From Cadophora sp. MPI-SDFR-AT-0126 (lineage: Eukaryota > Ascomycota > Leotiomycetes > Helotiales > Ploettnerulaceae): a stretch of DNA of 64,000 nt. The stretch spans positions 434,001 through 498,000 of the forward strand of contig JAGMVK010000023.1 of NCBI GenBank assembly GCA_020747065.1, in the 5' to 3' direction. Under the pieces are notes generated by a model that worked only from the letters and a program-made list of their open reading frames with translations, did not search any database and was not told the DNA's origin. A program made the position numbers and the translations under genes. Below, one piece after another: positions 44,911 through 54,644 of this stretch (the first letter of the stretch is position 1; each line of letters starts with the position of its first letter).

Positions 44911-45663
44911 CTAAATATCGATCTCCTTGCCCTCCACCCAGTCCTTCGCCTGCCAGTACAAAAGGTCATGTTTCTGCCCATTTATATTATCGGCTTCCCT
45001 CCGATGCCCAGGGAGGTCTAGCAAGACCTGTATTCCCATTGTTTCCTCTTGGCAATATCCAAGATAGCGATATCCACTTGGAAATTTGGCCAGCTTCTCT
45101 TCGCTGAGAGCCGGAATCTTCTGCGGATTGACGGGAATCAATTTGTCCTTCTCATACCAGTGCCGTGCAAACCGGGCCCGCCATTCACCAGCAAACGGTG
45201 AGCCTGCGGGCTCCTTCTGCCAAAAGAAAATAAATCGGCAATCGGATTCTGCATCCACCTCACAAGTCCTGTCCTTTTTGTGGCCGGCCTGTGGCAGCGT
45301 AAAGCGTTGTGTGATTGTGGCTTTCATTTTGGTCACTGCTCTCGTAGCTTCGGGGTTGATATCCGTCGTTGACCCATGAATCCGATGCATGATGAAGGCC
45401 CCTTTATCCATACCCGCTTTTGATCCTTCAATGAATTTTGCGTAGTGAGTACGGCCTGTCCAGGTAGTGTAGATATACGCATCGGGATGGAAGATCGAGA
45501 CTAGATTCTCCCATTCGCATGCGTCCCGGTAGCAAGGCCACCCTTCAGCCAGTTCTCTCAATTTGTATCGCTCAAGCGCAAGATGATCGGGCCCATTATT
45601 CCTGACTGCATTCTTCGGATGTGATCCCTCTGGAAGAGAATGCAAGTCAGGCATCTTGGTCAA
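44911..45663 (-). CDS. SnoaL-like / NTF2-fold protein with long C-terminal extension
   Basis: A single exon of 250 residues. The first ~170 residues show an NTF2-like pattern: [10 protein letters not shown] near the start, [20 protein letters not shown], then beta strands with C-R-F-I-F-F-W. The rest has a Y-R-Y-L-G-Y-C-Q segment seen in fungal SnoaL proteins. Such proteins may act as dehydratases, isomerases or decarboxylase-like enzymes on aromatic acids. No cofactor motif is visible. It is divergent from the intradiol dioxygenase, with a five-unit repeat in between. It is not closely related to SnoaL-like protein 1. Confidence 0.75.
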   Translation of the reverse strand: MTKMPDLHSLPEGSHPKNAVRNNGPDHLALERYKLRELAEGWPCYRDACEWENLVSIFHPDAYIYTTWTGRTHYAKFIEGSKAGMDKGAFIMHRIHGSTTDINPEATRAVTKMKATITQRFTLPQAGHKKDRTCEVDAESDCRFIFFWQKEPAGSPFAGEWRARFARHWYEKDKLIPVNPQKIPALSEEKLAKFPSGYRYLGYCQEETMGIQVLLDLPGHRREADNINGQKHDLLYWQAKDWVEGKEIDI

Positions 45664-46455
45664 TTCGGTGAAGTGTTGAAGTAGGGTAAAGTGATGCTGA
45701 GGAAGCTGGTTCGGATATTGGCGGAGTGGCGAAGCGGGAGGAGGATGGATTTCTGCGTCGTCGGCTGTTTTGACTTCTGGAGACGTGTGATTATTTTGTA
45801 GGCAACGCCAACAACTTCAGCGCCGGGGATGGGATCATGGAAGCCCCACAATGCATTGGACAGGTGCCTTATCCAGTAAAGTAAGTAGCACCTTTGAGCA
45901 TCTTTTGCAAGAGCGGGGAGCCAGTCTAACCCGTCCAGCGACCGGGTTTCCCACCCAGCGATTGGACTCCCCACCCAGCAACTGATCTCCGCCAGGCTGC
46001 TCTCCACCCAGTGACAACCGGTCTCCCACCCAGCTACAACTCGAACAGCTAGGTTGTATTTGCAGTTGCGAGCGCAGTTGAGGCGACCGCAGATTAATGA
46101 AATGGGCATTTACCGGATCCGCAAACTTTTTTGAGAAAAAAAAGTAGGGATCGAATGCTACTTTGGACGAATTATTACGTGAAAATAAACTTATTGTTTT
46201 GTTGTAATTAATTATGAAATGATTTCTCCACCGAGGCTTGGCTCGGCCAACTTCTCTGGTGGGGTTGAATAAGAACAAGCAGATCACCTTGCAATTTCTC
46301 CTCTCTCTATTACTTCAATTGCAGCAGAATCAAAGCTTGAGAAACACACCCAAACACCGGAAACACCCCGCATCAACACCACACCCAAAGTATATAGCTC
46401 CCTTTCGGACCTTTTCAAAGCTCCTAGAGTTCCCAAGATTACACCAACCCTCAAG
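45664..46455. promoter_or_regulatory. Divergent promoter: SnoaL-like 2 / intradiol dioxygenase
   Basis: This 792-bp region carries a repeat array (45935-46033) and TATATAG near 46390 upstream of the dioxygenase. A few short minus-strand frames over it are not supported. Confidence 0.65.
45935..46033. repeat. Five imperfect ~20-bp repeats with CCCACCCAG core
   Basis: Read on the minus strand, five units begin CTGGGTGGG, CTGGGTGGA or CTGGCGGAG and continue with GAGACCGGT-like sequence. The unit matches the array at 38341-38421. Three units are spaced near 20-21 bp; the middle ones are shorter. Confidence 0.7.
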
Positions 46456-47505
46456 ATGGATCCCTCAAAAGTCAACGTCCCTCCAATGAAGGACCTTACC
46501 ATTGACAACATCACCGAGAATACCGTTGCTATAAACTCTCAATCCTCAGATCAACGCCTTACATATGTCATGGAGAGATTGGTTACACATCTCCATGATT
46601 TCGCTCGAGAGATAAGACTAAGTACAACGGAATGGATGGCAGCGCTGAACTTCTTAGTGCGAGTTGGGCAGATTAGCACAGATGTGCGACACGTATACTT
46701 GCCTCTCTAAACGTCCGGACTCTGCTGATGTATTCTAGGAATTTATTCTTCTCTCCGATATCCTTGGTCTGTCACTCTTGGTCGATGCAATCGATCATCC
46801 AAAGCCACCCGCAAGTACAGAAGGCTCTGTTCTTGGTCCCTTTCACACCCACGAAGCCCAAACCCTTGAGCACGGTGATCTTATGTCGCAAGATACCGCA
46901 GGCGAGCCCTGTCTGGTAGTCTGTACGGTCAAAGACGTCAAGGGTAACCCGATCGAGGACGTTAAAGTTGATATCTGGGAGACAGATAGTACAGGTCATT
47001 ATGATGTGCAACATGCGGATAGGACTGGGCCTGATGGGAGATGTATCATGAAGAGTAATAAAGAGGGGGTCTTTTGGTTCAAAGCTATCGTTCCAGTCCC
47101 ATATCCAATTCCCCATGACGGCCCTGTTGGGCAGCTTTTGAAGTTGTTGAACAGACATCCTTGGAGGCCGGCGCATATACATTTCATGTTTGAGAAGAAG
47201 GGGTGGGACCATTTGATTACGTGAGTTATCTATCTCTGAACGTAGCGGGCTTTCAGGGTTCCAACTACTGATTGCTTCCATGTAGTGCTTTATATCTTCG
47301 AAACGATCCTTACGAGACATCCGATGCTGTCTTTGGTGTCAAAGAGTCTCTTATCGTTGAATTCGTGCCTGCGGACGTAGAGATAGCAGAGAAATATGGG
47401 GTCAGGGGAGGAAGCAAAGTATTGAAATATGATTTCGTGTTAATTGATGAGACAGAAACAGAACGGTTACGAGATGAGAATGCGTTGAAAGCTCTCAAGT
47501 CATAA
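46456..47505 (+). CDS. Intradiol ring-cleavage dioxygenase, hydroxyquinol 1,2-dioxygenase type
   Basis: Exons 46456-46683, 46739-47220 and 47286-47505 give 309 residues. After an N-terminal helical dimerisation domain comes W-E-T-D-S-T-G-H-Y-D-V-Q with the first iron tyrosine. P-V-P-Y-P-I-P-H-D-G-P-V-G holds the second, and R-H-P-W-R-P-A-H-I-H the two histidines. It is a non-haem Fe(III) enzyme that opens the ring of catechols between the hydroxyls. The adjacent maleylacetate reductase makes hydroxyquinol the likeliest substrate, with maleylacetate the product. The first intron (55 bp) has a GTGCGA donor. Confidence 0.92.
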
Positions 47506-47864
47506 GGGCGGAAGGTCAAGTTATTGAATCATCTGCCGGTTCCAGATTTGGATTGAGTGCAAATAAACACATTGAATTTAATCTAGTTGAAAGACGAATA
47601 TTGCATATACGTGCTCTCCAGTATCATGTACCACACAATCTCTTATTGAGACCTTGAAACGCACTTTTAAATCACAAAATTTAAATGCTTCAACTGATTA
47701 GTAGATTACAAGTTAAGATAAACTGACTGACTTGAACATGTCCGAAGCAACTGACTGAATCAGACTGAAACTATTTGCTAAATTTATAGTCCTGACTTAA
47801 AGCCACTGACTGATTAGCCACTTTACAAGACAGTCTATGAATATGTTTCTGTGTATTAGATAAG
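47506..47864. other. Convergent intergenic region
   Basis: It lies between the dioxygenase and maleylacetate reductase 3' ends. It is AT-rich with several GACTGA-type short repeats and no gene. Confidence 0.4.
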
Positions 47865-48997
47865 TTACAAATCCGCCCTCGCGTCCTCTCCAGCCCACGC
47901 CCTCCTCAGCAGCTCTCTAATAGGCCCTATCTCGATCGCTCTCGGATTCCAGTATGGATTCGCCACCCCGATCTGGGCAGCCTTGTCCACATCCTCCTCC
48001 TTAAACCCAAAATCCTTCAAACCCCTCTTAACTTTCAAACTTTGCAATAGCACATTTAGGCCCGTTATGGCATTGCCCCCGCTGGCTGGCAGCACATCTG
48101 CCAGCCTTTTCATGACTTCAGGTATAGCAGGGGAATTGTAAGCCAAAGCGTGAGGTAAGATGATCGTGTGTGTTTCTGCGTGAGGCATATTGAAGGAGCC
48201 ACCGAGGATATGACATAGTTTGTGGTGCAGAGACATTCCAACTGCGCCTAAGCATGTGCCGCAGAGCCAGGCACCGTAGAGGGCAGATTGGCGGGATGCG
48301 ACATCCGTGGGTGATTCAACAATCCTGGGCAATGAATCTGCTAAAGATTTCACGCCCTCAAGAGCTAGTAGGGAAATGATAGGATTGGTGTTCCGGGCGT
48401 AGAGAGCTTCCACTGTGAAATGTCGTTGTTAGTTTAGCACATGCCTCACGTCGAATGCAAAAGGACGCGCACCTGCATGTGCAATTGCGTTCACACCACT
48501 TGTGGCACTCATGCTTGTAGGGAGGGTCATGGTGAGATCAACATCGTAGATGACCGTCCCCGGTAGGATCTTGGGATCAATCCGCGTCGTCTTCTGTCCG
48601 TCTTGTGTTTCCCCGAGAATAGGCGTCATCTCTGAACCGGTGTATGTCTTTGGGATACAGATATGCGGAAGTCCCGTCCTTATGGATATGCTTTTCCAAG
48701 CCCAATTGTACTGCCACCTCCAATTGAAATGACGGAATCGGCATTTGTAGATTCCGTGTACGTCAGGGCCTTTTTTATGATCGCCGAGGGAGTATGCATT
48801 GATGCTTCGCTGAACACGCCTGCGATGTTTCCATTGAGGAGCTTTTTGAGTTGATATGCGTGATCGTCCTGTTCCGGAGTTGAAAGGAGGAGCAGTGTTG
48901 TGAGTTTCTGCCGTGCTACTTCGCCCGAGATTTCGGAGACGGTGCCGCCGCCGAAGATAATTCGGGCTGCGGACACGTTGTATTCAAATGCTTCCAT
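47865..48997 (-). pseudogene. Maleylacetate reductase with an apparent 1-nt frameshift
   Basis: The minus-strand product is an iron-containing alcohol dehydrogenase of the maleylacetate reductase type. It shows I-I-F-G-G-G-T, S-I-G-G-G-S-T-I-G-L-G-K-A, P-K-T-Y-T-G-S-E-M-T-P-I-L-G, A-I-A-H-A and the His-rich metal site around H-H-K-L-C-H...H-A-E-T-H. One intron near 48471-48414 joins A-H-A to V-E-A-L-Y. Immediately after G-L-G-K-A (about 48688) the frame meets a stop, while the expected continuation I-S-I-R-T-G-L-P lies in another frame. These segments are adjacent in the family and no splice sites occur there, so one base is missing by mutation or assembly error. It would reduce maleylacetate to 3-oxoadipate. 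Confidence 0.8.
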
Positions 48998-49434
48998 TGT
49001 GGGGATCTGTAATCTAAGGTCTGGGTTGTTGGACCACTGAGCTTTGGAGAATTGCCAATAAATTGAGCCCCCTTCCTCTCTTTCAATAGAGGGATTTTGA
49101 GGCGTTGAATAGCATAAGTAGTTAGTGCGTTCAGTTGAATGCAGTGCCTTGGGAACTTAGTTAGTTAGTATTTGGGCGTTGTGAGGGCGGCAGGATCACA
49201 GTGTAGGTGGGTGAGATAATCACGTAGGTGGGTTGGTAGGTGGGTAGGTAACTAGCGTAGGTGGGTGGGATCACAGCACGGGTGGGCACATTTGAACGTG
49301 CAGACCAAGATACCTTATCTTGTCCATCTATCACTTCATATCAGACTGCCCTGAAAGCAGCATCTGCCTCTTGGAGTGAGCTTCACATCAAGAACTTCTT
49401 CATACAGAATTGTCGTCTATTGGATCACGCCTAG
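48998..49434. promoter_or_regulatory. Divergent promoter: maleylacetate reductase / FAD monooxygenase 2
   Basis: This 437-bp bidirectional region contains the GTAGGTGGGT array at 49203-49288. Confidence 0.65.
49203..49288. repeat. GTAGGTGGGT array, mostly 21-bp period
   Basis: Four copies of GTAGGTGGGT (variants GTAGGTGGGTGAG, -TTG, -AGG, -GGG) and one ACGGGTGGGC follow in the same orientation. Unit lengths are 21, 12, 21 and 21 bp. The period of two helical turns is the same as in the arrays at 38341 and 45935. Confidence 0.75.
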
Positions 49435-51058
49435 ATGTCCTTCAAAATTGTGATCGTGGGTGCTGGTCTGGGTGGGTTGGCGGCGGCGGTCTCTCTCAAA
49501 ACCGAATCGCCAAAGCATGATGTTTTGGTCCTAGAATCAGCTCCATCTTTGGCGGAGGTATGCTTCAAGGCTTCAAGTGAAACAATGGGAACACGTGACT
49601 AATCCCGCGTCTAGATTGGTGCGGGACTCCAGCTCACACCCAATGCAACCAGGCTTCTTGAACGATGGGGTTTGAGAAGCCAACTCGAGAACTTGGTCTC
49701 CAGCCCGCAAACATTCACAGTCCACCGTTATAGCGACGGGGCTCTCCTCGGGAAACGTGAAAACTTTGGACAGGAGATGCTAGAAAGGTATAAAGCGAAC
49801 TTTTGGGACATTCATCGAGCCGACCTGCAGATTGCACTGTATAATCGTGCCCTGAGTCTCGGCGTCAATTTTCGATTCGGTGTCCTAGTTGAGGGGCATA
49901 ACTTCAAAATACCGGAGGTAATTCTATCAACTGGGGAGAGAATAAGCGGCGATCTCATAGTAGCCGCTGACGGTAAGAAACCCTATACTTATTAACTGCG
50001 CCCTTACAGACATCTGATTATTCTCAGGGCTTTGGTCGAAAACAAGGTCCTCATTTCTTGGCAAGCCTAGTCACCCCATCCCTACAGGCGATCTGGCATA
50101 TCGAATAGTGCTTCGGGTAGAAGATATTGACGACCAAGAACTCCGCGAGTTCGCATCGATACCTCGAGTATGTCTTTGGGTTGGTCCAGACTGCCATGCC
50201 ATATACTATCCGTTAAAGAACAACACCATGTTGAATATCGTTCTTCTTGTCCCCGACAATCTCCCCGAGGCTGTGGCCAAAGCTCCCGGAGACTTGGAGG
50301 AAATGAATGAGATCTTCAAGAATTGGGATCCCCGGTATGTTGGTGATGGACCGACTGAGTATACACTACTAATTTTCGTAGACTGAGGAAATTGCTGGCA
50401 TTGGTTCCTAAAATTGATAAGTGGAAATTGATGCATCGTAAGTTTATAACTGATTTCCATCTTAAAATCGAAGTGGGCTGATATTGTTTTCAATTAGTCG
50501 ATGAGATGGCGCGATGGTTTAATGAAGAAGCCACCGTGGTGTTTTTAGGAGATGCGTGTCATCCGATGCTTCCATATATGGCGCAAGGCGCAGGCTCGGC
50601 CCTAGAAGACGGTGCAGCACTGGGAATTTTACTCTCGCGAGCCACCTCTCTACAGGACCTTCCCAAGACTCTGAAGGCATATCAGGACATAAGAAAACCT
50701 CGCAGCGTAGCATTGCAGCAAGGGAGTATGAAACAGGTATTTCCTGAATCTAAAGAAGATACGGATTAGAGATTGACCAGCTGATCCTTTTGACAGAGGT
50801 ATAGCAACCATTTGCCAGATGGCGCAGAACAAATTACACGAGATCAGTTATGCAAGCAGCAATTTGAGGAACCTCAGCCTGGATATCCATTTTACTGGTT
50901 AGTTATGACTATCGAGCCCTATCTAATCAGACAACTAATCTATGGCCCGCCCCAGGATCGATCCAGCAATGCAATCCTATGTGTATGGTTATGACCTCTT
51001 TGAAGCAGTGAGTTGCACCTTACTGACTCTGGGTCTTAATACGGCTGCTAATCGCTGA
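49435..51058 (+). CDS. FAD-dependent monooxygenase 2, salicylate-hydroxylase-like
   Basis: The ATG at 49435 starts M-S-F-K-I-V-I-V-G-A-G-L-G-G-L. About six exons follow, with L-T-P-N-A-T-R-L-L, the motif A-A-D-G, and the FAD motif F-L-G-D-A-C-H-P-M-L-P-Y-M-A-Q-G-A. The latter is typical of salicylate 1-monooxygenase-like enzymes that hydroxylate with or without decarboxylation. The last exon (from about 50957) reaches a stop at 51058 inside a tandem duplication, so the original C terminus may be changed. Being next to the intradiol dioxygenase and maleylacetate reductase, it is the best candidate for forming hydroxyquinol from a dihydroxybenzoate or hydroxybenzoate. Confidence 0.85.
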
Positions 51059-51204
51059 AATAAAAGCTCAATGTGTCTACAAAACCAAATCGTAGCCCTC
51101 TTTGAAGCAGTGAGTTGCACCTTATTGGCTCTGGGTCTTAAGTTAATACGGCTGCTAATCGCTGTAATAAAAGCTCAATGTGTATACAAAACCGAACCGC
51201 AGCG
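50995..51204 (+). repeat. Tandem duplication (~102 bp unit) at the 3' end of FAD monooxygenase 2
   Basis: The segment beginning CCTCTTTGAAGCAGTGAG at 50995 is repeated from 51097 with a few substitutions and a 5-base insertion after GGTCTTAA. The first copy holds the present stop codon of the monooxygenase. Confidence 0.85.
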
Positions 51205-51700
51205 ATCCTAATCCTTGAATATTCTGCGACGTTGGTAGAGTGAGGATTGATCGACCTAGGTCGTGCACCACCTTTGGCAGATGGCCACGGTCGTCCGTGG
51301 ACCACCATAGAATTCATAATTCTCTGACTCACGGGCGTGGTCTCTCAGACTTATGGATTGGTCAGAGAATCAGGCAATCTATTAGTATCTTTCAACGTTC
51401 AATTGCCCACGATGCTTATACGGCTTGATAGAATCTTTATCTTTAAGCTAGAATTCACCAAAATCCTTTGACAATCGAAGTTTAGATACTCCGTGCAATC
51501 ATGTCTTTCGCGTCGACCTTAGATTGGGTCTCTTCTAACCTCTATAACATGTATTTCAGGAACGGAATCACATGTAAGCGGTTATGGTAGCAGTTTCTGG
51601 TATCTGGGAAATGAGTTTTATTAGTTGCTTGTAATCTTACAATGAACTTCCAAAGCGGCAATCGGGGTAGAAACGGAGACTTCCCGCTTCAGAGTGAAAA
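51205..51700. other. Intergenic region right of the catabolic block
   Basis: No gene is seen. Base composition becomes more AT-rich from here on. Confidence 0.4.
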
Positions 51701-52148
51701 TGTTGAAACCTTCATATCAAATCACATTTCAGAATAGAAATGAAAGAGTTTGTGATATGTGTGCTTTTGATAGATATCATACGTTATTATTGAGCGACTT
51801 CCCTTATAAAATTACCGGGAGACATCTCCAGGGAGATCATCGACCCCAGGAGAGAGACTCTACAAGGAGAATGTTCTTGGGAGGTGATACCACGCAGGAG
51901 GCGGCTCTAAGGAGACTGGCCCCCCTAGGAATTGTCTCCTAAGACGGTATCGCATGCAGGAGAATGTTTCTAGGAGAGTACCGCTCCTCGGAGAGTTCTA
52001 GTCCTAAGATACCGCTCCTCAGCGAGTCTGGCTCCTAGAGCACAGGACATAAATAGGAAGCCGCCCCCTAGACAGCATGCTTATACTGAACTCTGTTCTA
52101 TGCTTGATTTTTCTGAATCTCTAAACTTTACTCTATTTGGATACTGCA
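51701..52148 (+). mobile_element. Candidate LTR (TG...CA), degenerate
   Basis: The segment starts TGTTGAAACC and ends TACTGCA. It contains many GGAG/CTCC-type short inverted units, two imperfect ~31-bp copies beginning TACCGCTCCTC, a TAAATAGGAAGCC promoter-like box and a pyrimidine-rich 3' part, all common in Copia LTRs. I found no target duplication or second LTR, so this is tentative. Confidence 0.3.
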
Positions 52149-52733
52149 GTGGTGTCCAGCATCATCGTTTGTCATGAGGGTATATGGCTAAACCTGCATA
52201 TGCTTAAATTCATTCCCTCGGGAATTTAAGCATACAGCAAAGTATATAACAAAATTCCGCACGTAGTGTAACGTGTAGATTAAGTTTATATAAAAGAATA
52301 TCTCTTCTACATACTTATCTAGAGGAATATACTTAAACGTGCGTATATCTTGTTTTAAATTTAATCCGTACAAAAGGGCTTCGTTTGCTAAGAATGCATT
52401 TGCTTGAATTTGCGCATGCTTTTGAAGTCCAGCATAAAATGTACAGCAGAACAAATTGACACCATGAGAATAAAGCAAACAACGATATTTGGCATAGCAA
52501 TGTTAATCAAATAACAAAATCAGGCATATAGCAGTATCATCACCCAGCACGGAGGATCAAGCATGAATTAACTATACAGCAGCATATAAGATCTAGCATA
52601 CGCAAAATTTAGCATCTTACCGGATTTATGGCCTCGTAGATGCATTGTAGACTGCCTCAAGCAAACTTTAAGGCATTATCACGACCTGAAGCTGAATCGA
52701 AAGTTACTCGCTATACCATATGTACAGTGGAAA
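52149..52733. other. AT-rich intergenic sequence
   Basis: No convincing gene. A minus-strand frame at 52188-52478 has no recognisable domain and might be an internal relic of the element to its left. Confidence 0.35.
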
Positions 52734-53820
52734 ATGGAATCCAACAGTCCCGATCGAGGTACTAAAATCAACTTAGTCGATATTCTAGAGTCTGGTTCAC
52801 TACTTCCCTCACCCATCCCATCCAGTCTTTCTAGCCCTACAACGGTAGTCTCCAGTAGGCATGTCACACCGAATGACAGGGGGCTGAAGCCGACTACCGA
52901 ACAAAGGTCTACTGTTACAAAGCGCCAGAAGATCACGACAGCAACCGAAAATACAACTCTCACCGGATCTGACCATAAAGCTCTTGCGATCGTCCGAGCA
53001 GTCGACCAAGGCGTCAGTGTACTTGATTCCCTTAGTATCAGATACGAGTCACCGTGGACGAGCCTTCGAAGCGACTACGAATTGAATCTTGGTGGGTTTG
53101 TTATCATCGCGTCCGATAGAGGCAACGAACGAGATTCTTTCATCGTGAAGAGGTTCTCCGGCCCGGACATGGCTTTAAAGCCGCGAATGTTACAAAGAAT
53201 TCGCCACGTCAATTTTCTCGCCGTGTTATAACGGTTCAGCTTTGAAGATTCGTACTATGCGGTTTTCGACCATATATCTATCTCACTAGTATATATCGTG
53301 ACTTCCCTACCTTACCTCAGGATATGCGAGCTAGTAGCTATTCTTTTTCAAGTGCGTTTCCAAAGATTGCTGCCTAGTCTTTGCTGATGTGTATAGATCC
53401 TGGAAGCCGTATCATATCTCGACAAGCAAAACCTAGAACATGGCTCTCTGAGTTGCTCCAACATCCTACTTACTCCCCAGGGGGTTATCAAGATTAGTAA
53501 GCTAAGAACCGTCAGAGCTCTATTGTATTTGTACTTACCCCATGGTAGCCTACCAAGAGACTTGCCGCGACATCACATGGAGCCAACCACGTCTAGCGGA
53601 CGTGAAGGCGATAGGCTATATCGCAATAGAACTAATGCAGAAATATCATAAAGATGATAGCGCTATTAGCTTAGAAGACTTCAGCAGGTACCCATCTGAC
53701 AGTGATGCGGTCGACTTTCTTGCCGCCACCACATCCGCTACCTCAGCAGAGGAGCTCCTTCGGGTGAGCAGCCCCTCAACCAAGACTGTCTTGCATTTCC
53801 GCTTACATATTCTAGCATAA
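52734..53820 (+). pseudogene. Protein-kinase-like gene, broken by a stop codon
   Basis: The first frame ends at 53231 after a segment typical of a kinase N lobe (I-V-K-R-F before the stop). Just beyond the TAA the same frame continues F-S-F-E-D-S-Y-Y-A-V-F-D-H. After a likely intron it runs L-E-A-V-S-Y-L-D...L-E-H-G-S-L-S-C-S-N-I-L-L, the catalytic-loop region with HGSL in place of the usual HRD. At 53542 it reads D-V-K-A-I-G-Y-I-A-I-E-L-M-Q-K. This family of degenerate fungal kinase-like proteins is common near transposons. The stop could derive from a C-to-T or G-to-T change. Confidence 0.6.
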
Positions 53821-53852
53821 GCTTTTACGGAACAATGTTCAAAAGAAACAGC

Positions 53853-54644
53853 TCAAATGGCTTGTTGGAATCGCAACTGTTGAAGCACCGCGCTGTTCGC
53901 CGTCGACGCGCCTTGTACGCCGAGAAGAAGACCGCTATTGACGTTGCGGAGCTTATACCAGCCACCCGGCGCGCGTATGAACTGCCAAAGATGATCGCGC
54001 GTACCGTTGTTGTCGTATTGCTGGATGTTGGCACTGTTGGTTGTCGATGCTTCGAAGACACCCATGAGTTTGCCGCTGTTCTCGTTGCGCAGCTGGAAGA
54101 TTGCGGCTGTCCACACCTCGAATTCAGACAAGCCCCAGCCTTTCCCGGAACCGGGATTGGGAGCCACAACACGTAGTTAGGAGGTCATAATGGTTGGGAA
54201 GGTGATTTTGATTTGGCTGTTAGAAGTTGTGGTTGAGCCGGTACGCTGCTGGGAGGGAACTGTGAGCCAGGTAGTGTCGGACAGGTATTGCAGATCGTAA
54301 CTGGCGGGCCGACGGACGCCGCCACCGTCATCGTAGAAGTAGAGTCGTACGTCCGAGATGGCTTGAGGGCGGCGAAGGTCAATGCCAAATTAGTCCTGTG
54401 CATTTGGGCTGTTGTATGATGTCCAGCGACTGTTCTCTGGGATACCGGTGCGCCAGACGATGCCATCAATACCGTGCCAAACATCGTCATAAGGCGAGGT
54501 GTAAGAAGCGAAAGCTGTGGTTCCTTGCGAGTACTTTTGGCCATTTGCAGCGATGTTGACATTTGAGCAGATGGAACCTTTCATTGCCGAAGCTGAGTGT
54601 ACGTTTCGTACTGAGGAATGCGGGAATGTCATTGGTAGCTTCAT
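53853..54644 (-). pseudogene. Secreted glycoside-hydrolase-like fragment: F5/8C domain plus ricin-B-type lectin domain
   Basis: The minus strand encodes N-I-A-A-N-G-Q-K-Y-S and W-T-S-Y-N-S-P-N-A-Q-D before an in-frame stop near 54395. It continues in frame as F-G-I-D-L-R-R...V-R-L-Y-F-Y-D-D-G (discoidin/F5-8C type). Beyond another break it reaches W-G-L-S-E-F-E-V-W and a QxW-like beta-trefoil with H-L-W-Q-F and N-V-N-S-G-L-L-L-G-V. This order is seen in the C-terminal part of large fungal GH127-type or related enzymes. The catalytic part is absent. It is a fragment with at least two breaks. Confidence 0.55.

Noticed and set aside
12798..49288. GGTGGG motifs as CreA carbon-repression sites
   Set aside because: CreA sites are SYGGRG. 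Some units (GTGGGG) fit, but the dominant form GGTGGGT does not, and the spacing arrays are not typical of CreA. A partial overlap cannot be excluded.
2190..51058. The block as a secondary-metabolite biosynthetic cluster (P450s, SDRs, BBE oxidases, regulators)
   Set aside because: No polyketide synthase, NRPS, terpene synthase, prenyltransferase or similar backbone enzyme is present, while ring-cleavage, maleylacetate reductase and DLH genes point to breakdown.
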